From: Flavobacterium sp. Root901
Lineage (GTDB): Bacteria > Bacteroidota > Bacteroidia > Flavobacteriales > Flavobacteriaceae
Assembly: GCF_001429765.1 (NCBI RefSeq)
Contig: NZ_LMJB01000008.1
Location: 188,835-252,834, forward strand
DNA length: 64,000 nt
Reading direction: 5' to 3'
The notes under the pieces were generated by a model. It did no database searches, was not told where the DNA came from, and saw only the letters and a program-made list of their open reading frames with translations. Both the position numbers and the translations under genes were made by a program. Shown here piece by piece: positions 8,146 through 16,697 of the stretch. Within the stretch, counting starts at the first letter, position 1. Each line of letters begins with the position of its first letter.

Positions 8146-9054
8146 ATGAAACTCACAGAAACCTTAGAAGATTTTTACACTATTAAAGTAAATGGAATGC
8201 CCGAGAATCTTAAAAAAGAAATCGGACACTTTAATGTTTTTAAATTAGATGATTTTGTTGGAAGTATTTGTAAGCCATTTCCATACACCCGAAAAGACTT
8301 TTATAAAATTAGTTTAATCATCGGGAAAAACAAAGTTCATTATGCTGATAAAGTTGTGGCAATTGAAGATCAGGCTTTGTTTTTTGCCAATCCGCAGATT
8401 CCGTATAATTGGGAACAAATCGATGAAAATCAAACCGGATTTTTCTGCATTTTTACCGATGCTTTCTTCAGTCAGTATGGAAATTTAAAAGAATATCCTT
8501 TATTTCAGCCAGGCGGAAATCCTATTGTACCTATTTCGACAGAATTGGCCGAATCTTTAAAAGCAGTTTATTTAAGAATGTTTGATGAAATTAATTCAGA
8601 TTACGCTTTTAAATATGATGTACTTCGAAATCTTGTTTTTGAAATTATCCACCTCGCACTCAAAACACAAACTGTAAGTACTTCATTATACAGTAAATCA
8701 AATGCAACAATTCGTATTTCATCTTTATTTTTGGAATTATTAGAACGTCAGTTTCCTATTGAATCGATATCACAGCAGGTTAATTTTAGATCGCCTTCTG
8801 AATATGCAAGTCAGTTAAATGTACATGTAAATCATTTAAATAAAGCTTTGAAAGAAACCACCGGAAAAACAACTTCTCAGATTATTTCGGAAAGAATTAT
8901 GCAGGAAGCGATGATTCTGCTCAAACAAACGAATTGGAATATTAATGAAATTGCGTGGTGTTTAGGTTTTGAAGAATTGTCTCATTTTATCAATTTTTTC
9001 AAGAAAAATGTTCAGGTGTCTCCAAAAAATTATCGCTTGGCAGAAATTGTTTGA
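8146..9054 (+). CDS. AraC-family transcriptional regulator
   Basis: A 302-residue regulator. The first 170 residues form a cupin-like sensing domain (YTRKDFYKISLIIGKNKVHYADKVV, here abbreviated as FYKISLIIG and VHYADK; then FFANPQIPYNWE). The last 100 residues are a double helix-turn-helix of the AraC type: YASQLNVHVNHLNKALKETT for the first motif and IAWCLGFEELSHFINFFKK followed by SPKNYR for the second. It lies 91 bp upstream of a short-chain dehydrogenase on the same strand and probably controls it in response to an unknown small molecule, as in many AraC/SDR neighbour pairs. Confidence 0.9.
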   Translation: MKLTETLEDFYTIKVNGMPENLKKEIGHFNVFKLDDFVGSICKPFPYTRKDFYKISLIIGKNKVHYADKVVAIEDQALFFANPQIPYNWEQIDENQTGFFCIFTDAFFSQYGNLKEYPLFQPGGNPIVPISTELAESLKAVYLRMFDEINSDYAFKYDVLRNLVFEIIHLALKTQTVSTSLYSKSNATIRISSLFLELLERQFPIESISQQVNFRSPSEYASQLNVHVNHLNKALKETTGKTTSQIISERIMQEAMILLKQTNWNINEIAWCLGFEELSHFINFFKKNVQVSPKNYRLAEIV

Positions 9055-9106
9055 TTTTTGCAACTTCTTGCTTGATTAATTTAATTTTTGAGAAGCACTT
9101 CGCCAA

Positions 9107-9114
9107 TACCTTTG
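9107..9114 (+). promoter_or_regulatory. Promoter -7 box (TACCTTTG) of the SDR gene
   Basis: TACCTTTG matches TAnnTTTG exactly, with TTG at 9088-9090 giving a 16-bp spacer (the usual range is 17-23). It would produce a leader of roughly 25 nt before the ATG at 9146. The dehydrogenase therefore probably has its own promoter, likely the one acted on by the adjacent AraC protein. Confidence 0.55.
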
Positions 9115-9145
9115 TCCTGTAATTAAAACGTAAAAATTTAAAATC

Positions 9146-9985
9146 ATGGGAAATAACAAAGTTTGGTTTATCACAGGTGCTTCAAAAGGACTTGGATTAG
9201 AATTAGCTAAAAAATTACTTGCAGAAGGTTATAAGGTAGCAGCAACATCAAGAAGTGAAGCGGCTTTAGTAAAAGTATTAGGAAATCCGTCTGAAAATTT
9301 TCTTCCTCTTGAAATGGATTTGGTTAATGAAAAAAGCGTTAAAAATGCAATCGAATTAGCTGTAAGCCATTTTAAAACAATTGATGTTTTAGTAAACAAT
9401 GCCGGTTATGGTTTATTAGGAACGCTGGAAGAATTAAGTGATGCTGAATCCAGAAAAAATTACGAAGTAAATGTTTTCGGGTTATTGAATGTAATCAGAA
9501 ATACTATGCCTTACATGCGTGCCGCAAGATCAGGACATATTTTTAATATTTCTTCTGTTGGAGGTTACTACGGAGAATTTCCGGGCTGGGGAATTTATTG
9601 CTCTACAAAATTTGCGGTAGCAGGTTTGACCGAATCATTGAATGCAGAAATTAAACCTTTTGGAATACATGCCACTATTGTATATCCGGGTTATTTTAGA
9701 ACTGATTTCTTAAAAGATAGTTCTTTATTACTGCCTGAAAATCCAATTACAGAATACAAAAATGTAAGAGAATCTGAAAGTACTCACAAGGATGACATTA
9801 ACGGAAATCAGCCGGGAGATCCTGTAAAATTAGCAGAAGCTTTAATAAAAGCAAGTCACGATCAGAATCCGCCGCTGCATTTGTTTTTAGGTGAAGATGC
9901 CTTCAATATGGCTAACCAAAAAATAGCAAGTGTTCAGAAGGAATTAGAAGAATGGAAGGAGGTTTCAATTTCGACGAATTTCTAA
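9146..9985 (+). CDS. Short-chain dehydrogenase/reductase (SDR)
   Basis: A 279-residue classical SDR with a Rossmann fold. The cofactor motif TGASKGLG is at 10-17, the structural NNAG at 84-87, the catalytic Ser in FNISSVGG near 136 and the catalytic YCSTK at 151-155. The arginine at residue 36 after the second strand (ATSRSEA) favours NADP(H). After YxxxK the sequence IVYPGYFRTDF is the usual PG motif. It oxidises or reduces an unknown alcohol or carbonyl. It is monocistronic behind its own promoter box and next to an AraC regulator. Confidence 0.93.
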   Translation: MGNNKVWFITGASKGLGLELAKKLLAEGYKVAATSRSEAALVKVLGNPSENFLPLEMDLVNEKSVKNAIELAVSHFKTIDVLVNNAGYGLLGTLEELSDAESRKNYEVNVFGLLNVIRNTMPYMRAARSGHIFNISSVGGYYGEFPGWGIYCSTKFAVAGLTESLNAEIKPFGIHATIVYPGYFRTDFLKDSSLLLPENPITEYKNVRESESTHKDDINGNQPGDPVKLAEALIKASHDQNPPLHLFLGEDAFNMANQKIASVQKELEEWKEVSISTNF

Positions 9986-10013
9986 TTCGATGATAAATAT
10001 TACATCCCAATTT

Positions 10014-10105
10014 TCTGTAGAGACGTATTGCTATGCGTCTAAGGTTATAGATTATTAAAGGTTATGGTTACGTTGTGTTAGACGCAAGACAGTATGCCTC
10101 TACAG
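10014..10105. repeat. GTAGAGACG inverted-repeat element
   Basis: The ends CTGTAGAGACG...GCGTCTAA and TTAGACGCAAG...CTCTACAG are imperfect reverse complements over about 27 bp on each side. It is related to the shorter copy at about 7978-8003. It looks like a REP/MITE-type intergenic repeat; no target duplication was recognised. Confidence 0.6.
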
Positions 10106-10130
10106 ATATGCTGTTATGAATATTTTGTTC

Positions 10131-10253
10131 AATTGCCTTCAGCTTAAGCTGGAGGAATAAAAATGAATCGTGCGAAAAGGCTTTAGCCGAACTATAAAGT
10201 TTGGCTAAAGCCTTTGACTATATCAATAACCTCCAGATTTAGCTGGGGGCAAT
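10131..10253. repeat. Nested inverted-repeat element (CCTTCAGCT...GGCTTTAGCC)
   Basis: The outer arms CAATTGCCTTCAGCTTAAGC and its partner ending AGCTGGGGGCAATT enclose an inner perfect-like stem AAAGGCTTTAGCC/GGCTAAAGCCTTT around 10176-10215. The double-stem layout suggests a structured RNA or a nonautonomous mobile repeat. A decayed partial copy of the outer arm (GCCTTCAGCT) occurs near 8023-8032. Confidence 0.6.
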
Positions 10254-10302
10254 TAATTCCAATAATAAATTTTTCTAATTATTACATTTCCAAATTGACA
10301 CA

Positions 10303-11502
10303 TTATTTAAGCATTGCATCAACATCACTTAATTTTCCATCGACTGTGTCAATTTGCAAGCCTAAAATGTGGGCAATTAAAGGGTAAACTGAAACGTTTT
10401 GAAATGTTTTAACGGTTTTATCGACTTTAAAGGACGGACCTTTTGCGTAAAAAATAGCATGCATATCCTTTTCATTATTGTCATAACCATGTGTTCCGCC
10501 TTTTATATTTTGAGATTTCTTATTTACTAAACTCCATCCTTTATCTGCTTCAATAACAAAATCATGCACACGAGGATTGGTTCCGTAGTGCAGTCTTTTA
10601 GGAACTTCAGAGGATTTCCAAAATTTTATATGCGGGACTTTTTTCAATGCTTTCGCAATAGAATCCTGAAATCCAGTTTTTGCCTGCAGACTCATAATAG
10701 GATTAATTACATCTTTATATCCAAGCCATTCCGGTTTTAGATAATCCAGGACAGCAACTTTTTTATCATTGCTGATGTTAGCCATTCCGTGATCTGACAC
10801 GATGATTAAATTGATTTGTTTTCCAATTGTCAGTTGATCCAGTTTGCGGGACAATTCTCCCATAATTGAATCCATTTTAATAACCATTTTTTTGTTTTCA
10901 GGAGAAAGCGGTCCGAAATTGTGCCCAGTATGATCGGGTTCATCAAAATATAAAGTCACTAAATGCGGTCTTTGTTTTTCAGGAAGCTGCAGCCACTTTA
11001 AAATTGTATCAATTCTGGCACCATACGGAATTTTATTATCGTAATTTTTATAATAACCCGGATTCCTTTTGTCAATATCAGATCCCGGCCAAAAGAAAGA
11101 ACCTGTTTTTACTCCCTGCTGTTCGGCAACATTCCAGATAGGATTTCCGCCATAAAATCTGGAATCATTTTTTGCACTTGATGATAATGAAAAAGATTCA
11201 TTTAAAGTGCTGTCGTAAAAAACATTATTGATAATTCCGTGATGATCAGGATAAAGACCCGTTACAATCGAATAATGATTTGGAAAAGTTTTACTTGGAT
11301 AAGAAGGTTTCATTGATTTGGCATGAACTCCTTGTTTTGCTATTTGTTTTAGATTTTGCAGTTTAAATTGTTTTTGATAATCCCAGCGAAATCCATCCAT
11401 AGAAACTAAAACAACATAATTTTCTTTGTTTATCTGGGCATTTGAAAAAAAGGTAAGAAGTAAAAATGCAGATAGTAAAAGGTGAGTTGGGAATTTTCTC
11501 AT
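10303..11502 (-). CDS. Exported type I phosphodiesterase / nucleotide pyrophosphatase family protein
   Basis: A 399-residue alkaline-phosphatase-superfamily enzyme with a signal peptide (MRKFPTHLLLSAFLLLTFFS, then NAQ). The metal and catalytic signature of ectonucleotide pyrophosphatases is visible: VSMDGFRWDY near the N-terminus, PSYPSKTFPNHYSIVTG with the nucleophilic threonine in KTFPNH, YFDEPDHTGH, VSDHGM and a C-terminal GGTHGYDN. It likely hydrolyses phosphodiester or pyrophosphate bonds of nucleotides in the periplasm, perhaps for phosphate scavenging; the substrate is not determined. It is monocistronic, with groEL downstream on the same strand facing its promoter region. Confidence 0.9.
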   Translation of the reverse strand: MRKFPTHLLLSAFLLLTFFSNAQINKENYVVLVSMDGFRWDYQKQFKLQNLKQIAKQGVHAKSMKPSYPSKTFPNHYSIVTGLYPDHHGIINNVFYDSTLNESFSLSSSAKNDSRFYGGNPIWNVAEQQGVKTGSFFWPGSDIDKRNPGYYKNYDNKIPYGARIDTILKWLQLPEKQRPHLVTLYFDEPDHTGHNFGPLSPENKKMVIKMDSIMGELSRKLDQLTIGKQINLIIVSDHGMANISNDKKVAVLDYLKPEWLGYKDVINPIMSLQAKTGFQDSIAKALKKVPHIKFWKSSEVPKRLHYGTNPRVHDFVIEADKGWSLVNKKSQNIKGGTHGYDNNEKDMHAIFYAKGPSFKVDKTVKTFQNVSVYPLIAHILGLQIDTVDGKLSDVDAMLK

Positions 11503-11605
11503 TGTGTAATTTTAAAGAAAACAAAGTTAGCACTAAACCATTTTTAAATGAAGAAGAGAATGTTAAACTAACGAAAAAAGTTTGTCGTAATGTTTGAAAA
11601 AAGCT

Positions 11606-11690
11606 GCCGCGAGTTACACGAATTTCCACTAATTTTTAAATATAATTCATCAAAAAACAATTCGGCAAATTCGTGTAATTCATGGCAAAA
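11606..11690. repeat. Inverted repeat with GTTACACGAATTT / AAATTCGTGTAA arms
   Basis: About 22 bp at 11606-11627 (GCCGCGAGTTACACGAATTT) pair imperfectly with 11669-11690 (AAATTCGTGTAATTCATGGC) across a 41-bp AT-rich loop. This is a dispersed-type intergenic repeat upstream of the phosphodiesterase gene and downstream of the groEL terminator. Confidence 0.5.
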
Positions 11691-11719
11691 AAACTTTTGA
11701 TGTGAATCTATGTTAAAAA

Positions 11720-11746
11720 AAAGCGCCGGATTTTATCCGGCGCTTT
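11720..11746 (-). terminator. groEL terminator
   Basis: A GC-rich 12-bp stem AAAGCGCCGGAT/ATCCGGCGCTTT with a 3-nt loop and an A run (T tail on the minus strand), 22 bp after the groEL stop. Confidence 0.9.
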
Positions 11747-11767
11747 AAGTTTTAAGAAGGGAACAAA

Positions 11768-13399
11768 TTACATCATTCCAGGCATTCCGCCGCCCATTGG
11801 CATTCCGCCTCCGGCATTTTCTTCTTTAATATCGATCAATGCACATTCTGTCGTTAAGATCATTCCAGAAACAGATGCAGCATTTTCAAGAGCTACACGA
11901 GTTACTTTTTTAGGATCGATAATTCCGGCAGTAAGCATATCTACATATTCGTCAGTTTTTGCATTGTATCCAAAATCACCAGAACCTTCAGTAACTTTAG
12001 CAACAACTACAGAACCTTCAAGACCTGCATTTTCAACAATAGTTCTTAATGGAGACTCAACTGCGCGAGAAACAATCTGAATTCCGGTTGCTTCGTCAGC
12101 ATTATCTGCTTTAAGTTCTGATAAAGCAGTTTTTGCTCTTAATAAAGCAACACCACCACCAGCAACAATTCCTTCTTCAACAGCTGCACGAGTCGCGTGT
12201 AATGCGTCATCAACTCTGTCTTTTTTCTCTTTCATTTCGACTTCAGAAGCCGCACCAACATAAAGAACAGCAACACCTCCGGCTAATTTAGCCAAACGCT
12301 CTTGTAATTTTTCTTTATCATAATCAGATGTTGTAGTTTCCATCTGACCTTTAATTTGGTTTACACGGTTTTTAATGATATCTGCTTCACCGGCACCGCT
12401 TACAATTGTTGTATTGTCTTTATCGATAGAAACTCTTTTTGCAGTTCCTAACATTTCGATCGTTGTATTTTCAAGAGTATAACCTCTCTCTTCAGAAATT
12501 ACAGTTCCGCCAGTTAAGATTGCGATATCTTCTAACATTGCTTTTCTTCTGTCTCCAAAACCTGGAGCTTTTACAGCAGCAATTTTAAGAGCACCTCTTA
12601 ATTTGTTTACTACTAAAGTAGAAAGAGCTTCTCCGTCAACATCTTCAGCAATAATCAATAATGGTTTTCCTGATTGTGCAACCGGTTCTAAAACTGGAAG
12701 TAATTCTTTTAAAGAAGATACTTTTTTATCATATAATAAGATGTATGGAGAGTCTAATTCAACTTCCATTTTCTCTGGGTTTGTTACAAAGTAAGGAGAA
12801 AGATATCCTCTGTCAAACTGCATTCCTTCAACAACATCCACAAAAGTGTCAGTTCCTTTAGCTTCTTCTACAGTGATAACTCCTTCTTTTCCAACTTTAG
12901 CAAAAGCTGTAGCAATTAATTCACCAATAACTTCATCATTATTTGCAGAGATAGAAGCAATTTGTTTGATTTTGTCAGAATCGCTTCCAACAACTTTAGC
13001 TTGTTTTGCCAGATCAGCAACGATAGCTTCAACAGCTTTATCGATACCACGTTTCAGATCCATTGGGTTAGCCCCTGCGGCAACGTTTTTAAGACCTTCT
13101 TTTACGATAGCCTGAGCTAAAACTGTAGCAGTTGTAGTTCCGTCTCCTGCTAAATCATTGGTTTTAGAAGCAACTTCTTTTACCATTTGCGCACCCATAT
13201 TTTCTAATGCGTCTTTTAATTCGATTTCTTTTGCAACAGAAACACCATCTTTAGTAACGGTTGGTCCACCAAATGATTTTCCAATAATTACATTACGACC
13301 TTTAGGTCCAAGAGTTACTTTTACAGCATTTGCTAATGCATCAACACCACGTTTTAATCCGTCACGTGCTTCAATATCAAATTTTATATCTTTTGCCAT
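11768..13399 (-). CDS. groL: Chaperonin GroEL (60 kDa)
   Basis: A 543-residue HSP60 of normal length. It starts MAKDIKFDIEARDGLKRGVD, has the ATP-binding KVTLGPKGRNV and DGTTT segments, the apical-domain IAEDVDGEALSTLVVN motif (HSP60 signature), the AAVEEGIVAGGGVAL chaperonin signature and the Gly/Met-rich tail GGGMPMGGGMPGMM. It folds newly made and stress-damaged proteins in the cytoplasm as a double heptameric ring with GroES. It lies 85 bp downstream of groES on the same strand in one operon. Confidence 0.99.
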   Translation of the reverse strand: MAKDIKFDIEARDGLKRGVDALANAVKVTLGPKGRNVIIGKSFGGPTVTKDGVSVAKEIELKDALENMGAQMVKEVASKTNDLAGDGTTTATVLAQAIVKEGLKNVAAGANPMDLKRGIDKAVEAIVADLAKQAKVVGSDSDKIKQIASISANNDEVIGELIATAFAKVGKEGVITVEEAKGTDTFVDVVEGMQFDRGYLSPYFVTNPEKMEVELDSPYILLYDKKVSSLKELLPVLEPVAQSGKPLLIIAEDVDGEALSTLVVNKLRGALKIAAVKAPGFGDRRKAMLEDIAILTGGTVISEERGYTLENTTIEMLGTAKRVSIDKDNTTIVSGAGEADIIKNRVNQIKGQMETTTSDYDKEKLQERLAKLAGGVAVLYVGAASEVEMKEKKDRVDDALHATRAAVEEGIVAGGGVALLRAKTALSELKADNADEATGIQIVSRAVESPLRTIVENAGLEGSVVVAKVTEGSGDFGYNAKTDEYVDMLTAGIIDPKKVTRVALENAASVSGMILTTECALIDIKEENAGGGMPMGGGMPGMM

Positions 13400-13484
13400 T
13401 TTTTTTAATTTTTGTTTAAAGTTTGATTTGTTTCAACTTACTTTAGTCTTAAATATTAATACTCAGAGTACTTAATACTATTTT

Positions 13485-13760
13485 TTAGATTATTGCTAAG
13501 ATGTCATCTTCACGCATAATCAGGTAATCAGTACCTTCCAGTTTTAGTTCTGTTCCGGCATATTTACCGTACAAAACAGTATCACCAACTTTTACAGTCA
13601 TTGTATGATCTTTAGATCCGTTTCCTACTGCTACTACAGTACCTTTTTGCGGTTTTTCTTTGGCAGTATCTGGAATAAAAATACCCGAAGCAGTTTTAGT
13701 CTCAGCTGCAACAGGTTCAATAAGTACGCGGTCTGAAAGCGGTTTAATGTTTAAAGCCAT
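13485..13760 (-). CDS. groS: Co-chaperonin GroES (10 kDa)
   Basis: The 91-residue product starts MALNIKPLSDRVLIEPV (chaperonin 10 signature), contains the mobile-loop region TKTASGIFIPDTAKEKPQKG and the conserved GDTVLYGKYAGTEL, and ends MREDDILAII. It caps the GroEL ring. It is cotranscribed with groL; no CIRCE element was found between 13761 and 13906. Confidence 0.99.
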   Translation of the reverse strand: MALNIKPLSDRVLIEPVAAETKTASGIFIPDTAKEKPQKGTVVAVGNGSKDHTMTVKVGDTVLYGKYAGTELKLEGTDYLIMREDDILAII

Positions 13761-13850
13761 GATTTTGTATTATTATTAAGTTATACGTTTTTTAATGTTC
13801 AATAGACTTTCAGAAATTGTGCCATGGTAGAAAAACTGACATTATTTCTT

Positions 13851-13883
13851 AAAAAAAATGCCAGCTTTGACAGGCTGGCATTT
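13851..13883 (-). terminator. secG terminator
   Basis: A ten-bp stem AAATGCCAGC/GCTGGCATTT with a poly-A stretch beyond it (T tail on the minus strand), lying between secG and groES. It suggests that groES-groEL is transcribed from its own promoter in the remaining 90 bp. Confidence 0.85.
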
Positions 13884-13906
13884 CAATTATAGTATATCTG
13901 AAAATA

Positions 13907-14245
13907 TTATTTTGCTGCAGGTGCTGCCGGAGCAGGAGTTTGTTGAGCAGGAGCAGCTGGCGTAGATGCAGGTGCTTCTGTTTTATCAATAATTTTAGAT
14001 CCAGTATCACCAAGACTTCCTGTAAAACTTAAACTTGAAAGTAAGATTAAGGCAATCAGGATAGTAGCTAATGTCCATGTACTTTTATCTAAAAAGTCAG
14101 TTGTTTTTTGTACACCGCCTAACATTTGAGTTCCGCTGATAGTAGAAGATAATCCTCCTCCTTTTGGGTTTTGTACCATAATCACTACGATCAATAGAAA
14201 GCAAACTATTGTGATTAAAACTAAGAAAATTGAAAATGTGCTCAT
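13907..14245 (-). CDS. secG: Preprotein translocase subunit SecG
   Basis: A 112-residue protein with two transmembrane helices (IFLVLITIVCFLLIVVIMVQNPKGGGL in the first, shortened here to FLLIVVIMVQNPKGGGL, and TILIALILLSSLSFTG in the second) and the diagnostic QNPKGGGLSS loop. The C-terminal tail is Ala/Pro/Gln-rich, as often seen in Bacteroidota. It supports SecYE in protein export. Its start lies 4 bp after the stop of the acidic TPR gene, so both are in one operon. Confidence 0.95.
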   Translation of the reverse strand: MSTFSIFLVLITIVCFLLIVVIMVQNPKGGGLSSTISGTQMLGGVQKTTDFLDKSTWTLATILIALILLSSLSFTGSLGDTGSKIIDKTEAPASTPAAPAQQTPAPAAPAAK

Positions 14246-14249
14246 TGTA

Positions 14250-15944
14250 TTAATTGTTATTGTTATTTTGTTGTAAAATCTTTATATCCGAAATGCGGTC
14301 TGCAAAGAAACTAATTTTTTCTGGATATTTCAAAATTAATATTTCATATGCTTGTATAGCCTTTGTATATTTTTTTTGTTCCAAATATACTCGGGCTAAA
14401 GTCTCTGTCATTAAGTATGAATTCTCCTCTTCATTAATATTAAACTGAATTGGAGGATTTGACATTGTTGGTTTTATGGGAGAAATTTTTGGATTTGCTT
14501 CAATAAAACGATCAATTATTTGTGCTTTTTTCTTTTTCTCTTCTTCTACAGACACTATTTCAGTCGTTTCAGTTGTTTTTTTTTCAGCATTATTTTCTTT
14601 TGAGCGGTCAATAGGTTCAGCTCTCGATAATTGAAGCCATTCCTGAAAAGAATGTTTTTCATTTAGAGAAAAATCTATAGGTTTTCCTATTCCTAAATGT
14701 TCCGCAGCTTCTTTTACTGTTTCCGGGATTTCGGCTTTAGGTGTTTCAGTTTCAGAAAAATTAACCTCTGCCGGTTCTTCATTATTTTTTGTTTCTTCAA
14801 TAGATTCTGGTTCTTCTGCAGCTGCCGGTTCTTCAAAAGTAACTTCTGCGGCTTCTTTAATAGAGATCAATATAGATTCTTCAATCGGGTCAATATCTGA
14901 TTCCGTGATTTCATCATCTACAAATTCATCAAAGAAAGTTGCTTTAATAACAGGCTTTTCAGCTGTCTTTTCTTCAGCCGGATTGACTTCCTTAAATGTA
15001 TTTAATATTTCTTCTTCGCTCGGAGTCAGAATTGATTCTTCTGCTTCCGGTTCAATTTCTTTTTCTTTAGTTTCCGGAACTTCTTTAAAAATATCCAATA
15101 TTTCTTCTTCGCTCGGCGTAAGCACAGACTCATTGACAATAGCTTCAACTTTTATTTCTTCAATTTCTGTTGTGTCGATATTGATATTATCTGTTCTTTC
15201 TTCTTCAGGAGCAGAATGTACATCTGATGTAATTAATTGCTCAAAGGTTTCTTCAACTTCATTTACTTCCTGAAAAGAGTTGAATATTTCTTCTTCATTA
15301 ATAATAGTTACCGGCTGCTCAGTTTCTAAATCTATCTCTTCAGTTTCAGTTACTTCTTTAAAAGTACTTAATATTTCTTCTTCACTAGGAAGCACAATTG
15401 ATTCTTCTGTAACTGGTTCAATTGTTTGTTCTTCGGTTTTTAAAGGTTCTTCAGTACTATTTAATTCGATATCTTGGCTTTGTGTTGAAATTGCCTGTGC
15501 AACAGATTCTTGTTGAATTTTAGAAGGTTCTTCAAAAACAACTGTTGTGGCTTCTTTTATTGATTTTAAAATTGACTGTTCAATTGGGTCAATTCGAATT
15601 TCGGGCATTTTTACAACAGGCTCGGCAGAAACAACTTCGCTGTCAAATACTTTTATTTCTAAAAGATCTTTTAATTTTTGGTCATAAAAATCATTCTGAA
15701 TCGAAACAAAATTTTCTGAAGTAATAAAATCAAATAAAACCGAACGATCTGAGGTATGTGCCGCAGTAACCTTTAAAGCATAATTATACTTAAAGCTGTT
15801 TTGTTTGTAAAGTCCTTTTAACCGAAGAGCTCTTGCACTTTGAAAATACGGAAATTCATTTAAAACACCTCCTAACGCTTCTGCCTGATTTTCTGTAATA
15901 GCATCAGGTTTGTTCATTAAGTATGTATAATCAGTAACGTTCAT
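14250..15944 (-). CDS. Large acidic protein with internal repeats and a C-terminal TPR-like helix pair
   Basis: The 564-residue product has an ordered N-terminal domain (1-100), a long acidic region rich in Glu, and a C-terminal TPR-like segment (about 505-550; YLEQKKYTKAIQAYEILILKYP). The acidic part has repeats of PSEEEIL-x-x-FKEV at 186-198, 277-289 and 308-320 with a diverged copy at 215-227, and a longer repeat starting DPIEQSIL at 119 and DPIEESIL at 352. No signal peptide is present. The gene lies between lptE and secG, a conserved flavobacterial position, and may help envelope biogenesis, but its role is unknown. Confidence 0.85.
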   Translation of the reverse strand: MNVTDYTYLMNKPDAITENQAEALGGVLNEFPYFQSARALRLKGLYKQNSFKYNYALKVTAAHTSDRSVLFDFITSENFVSIQNDFYDQKLKDLLEIKVFDSEVVSAEPVVKMPEIRIDPIEQSILKSIKEATTVVFEEPSKIQQESVAQAISTQSQDIELNSTEEPLKTEEQTIEPVTEESIVLPSEEEILSTFKEVTETEEIDLETEQPVTIINEEEIFNSFQEVNEVEETFEQLITSDVHSAPEEERTDNINIDTTEIEEIKVEAIVNESVLTPSEEEILDIFKEVPETKEKEIEPEAEESILTPSEEEILNTFKEVNPAEEKTAEKPVIKATFFDEFVDDEITESDIDPIEESILISIKEAAEVTFEEPAAAEEPESIEETKNNEEPAEVNFSETETPKAEIPETVKEAAEHLGIGKPIDFSLNEKHSFQEWLQLSRAEPIDRSKENNAEKKTTETTEIVSVEEEKKKKAQIIDRFIEANPKISPIKPTMSNPPIQFNINEEENSYLMTETLARVYLEQKKYTKAIQAYEILILKYPEKISFFADRISDIKILQQNNNNN

Positions 15945-15984
15945 TGTTTTTTTTGTTTAATCGTTTAATCGGTTAACTGTTTAA

Positions 15985-16016
15985 TTGTTTGGTTGTTTGG
16001 TTGTTTGGTTGTTTGG
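15985..16016. repeat. Tandem octamer TTGTTTGG x4
   Basis: Four perfect copies of TTGTTTGG, then a diverged copy CTGTTTTT. They are flanked by an 11-bp inverted repeat, AATCGGTTAAC at 15967-15977 and GTTAACCGATT at 16043-16053, inside the 125-bp lptE/TPR-gene spacer. The copy number could vary by slippage. Confidence 0.7.
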
Positions 16017-16069
16017 CTGTTTTTTTGAGAATCGATTAAACGGTTAACCGATTCAACCAATAAACATTC

Positions 16070-16573
16070 TTACCATTTTGCCAGGGAATCATTAAAGATA
16101 TCTTGCGTAATTCTTTCGAAAATTGTTTTAATAGCTTCATTTAGAACACTTCCTGTAGGAAGATCTCGTCCCGGAAAATCATAATAAAATTCGAAAGGTT
16201 TTTCAAAATCATCTGTTTCTTTCTTTTTATTGGTGAACCTTACATTAATACGGATTGTCAAACGGTTTTGTGCTGCCTGCTGATCTGCTGTTGCAGTCAT
16301 TGGTGTAATTCTGTAATCAACAATTTCTCCTTCATAAACTAATTCTCCACCATTGCTTACAAGGTTTAAATTGGTTTGGTTCATGATCAAATCCTGCAAT
16401 GCGAGTGTAAATTCTCTGTCAATTCCGGGTTCCACTAAATCTGCATTGTTATGGAAAAAGTTAACCTGAAAGGTTTTTGCATCAACAGGTTTTGCGCCGG
16501 TAAAGTTGTAGAATTTGCAGCCACTTAGCATAAAAAGACTAAAAAAGGCGATTAAATAATATGTTTTTTTCAT
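16070..16573 (-). CDS. lptE: LPS assembly lipoprotein LptE-like
   Basis: A 167-residue lipoprotein: signal MKKTYYLIAFFSLFMLSGC with the lipobox cysteine at 19, then FYNFTGA, ALQDLIMNQTNLNLV and a two-strand/helix pattern typical of Bacteroidota LptE. It would sit in the outer membrane as a plug of the LptD barrel and help insert lipopolysaccharide. The position between the sigma-54 activator and the TPR/secG genes is the usual flavobacterial arrangement. The call rests on the lipobox, length and context, since LptE sequences diverge strongly. Confidence 0.8.
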   Translation of the reverse strand: MKKTYYLIAFFSLFMLSGCKFYNFTGAKPVDAKTFQVNFFHNNADLVEPGIDREFTLALQDLIMNQTNLNLVSNGGELVYEGEIVDYRITPMTATADQQAAQNRLTIRINVRFTNKKKETDDFEKPFEFYYDFPGRDLPTGSVLNEAIKTIFERITQDIFNDSLAKW

Positions 16574-16697
16574 AAATTTTTTAGAGAATCCTGATGTTTA
16601 AAATTGCTTCGCGCATTTGCTGTTGTCTGGGGCCGATTCCAATTTTTTCCAAATATACTAATTTGAAATTTGGAATTTTATTTTTGGAATTTACTAT

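Larger units (their letters stand above)
9986..10302. other. 317-bp intergenic region filled by two repeat elements
   Basis: Between the SDR and phosphodiesterase stops (convergent genes) there is no coding potential. The space is mostly taken by two separate inverted-repeat elements, listed at 10014-10105 and 10131-10253. Confidence 0.7.

Noticed and set aside
12603..13475. Long open frames opposite groEL
   Set aside because: Shadows of the highly biased groEL coding strand; no start signals, promoters or recognisable domains.
14697..15516. Ser/Phe-rich open frames opposite the acidic TPR gene
   Set aside because: They mirror the Glu-rich repeats (GAA/TTC); low complexity and not conserved-looking.
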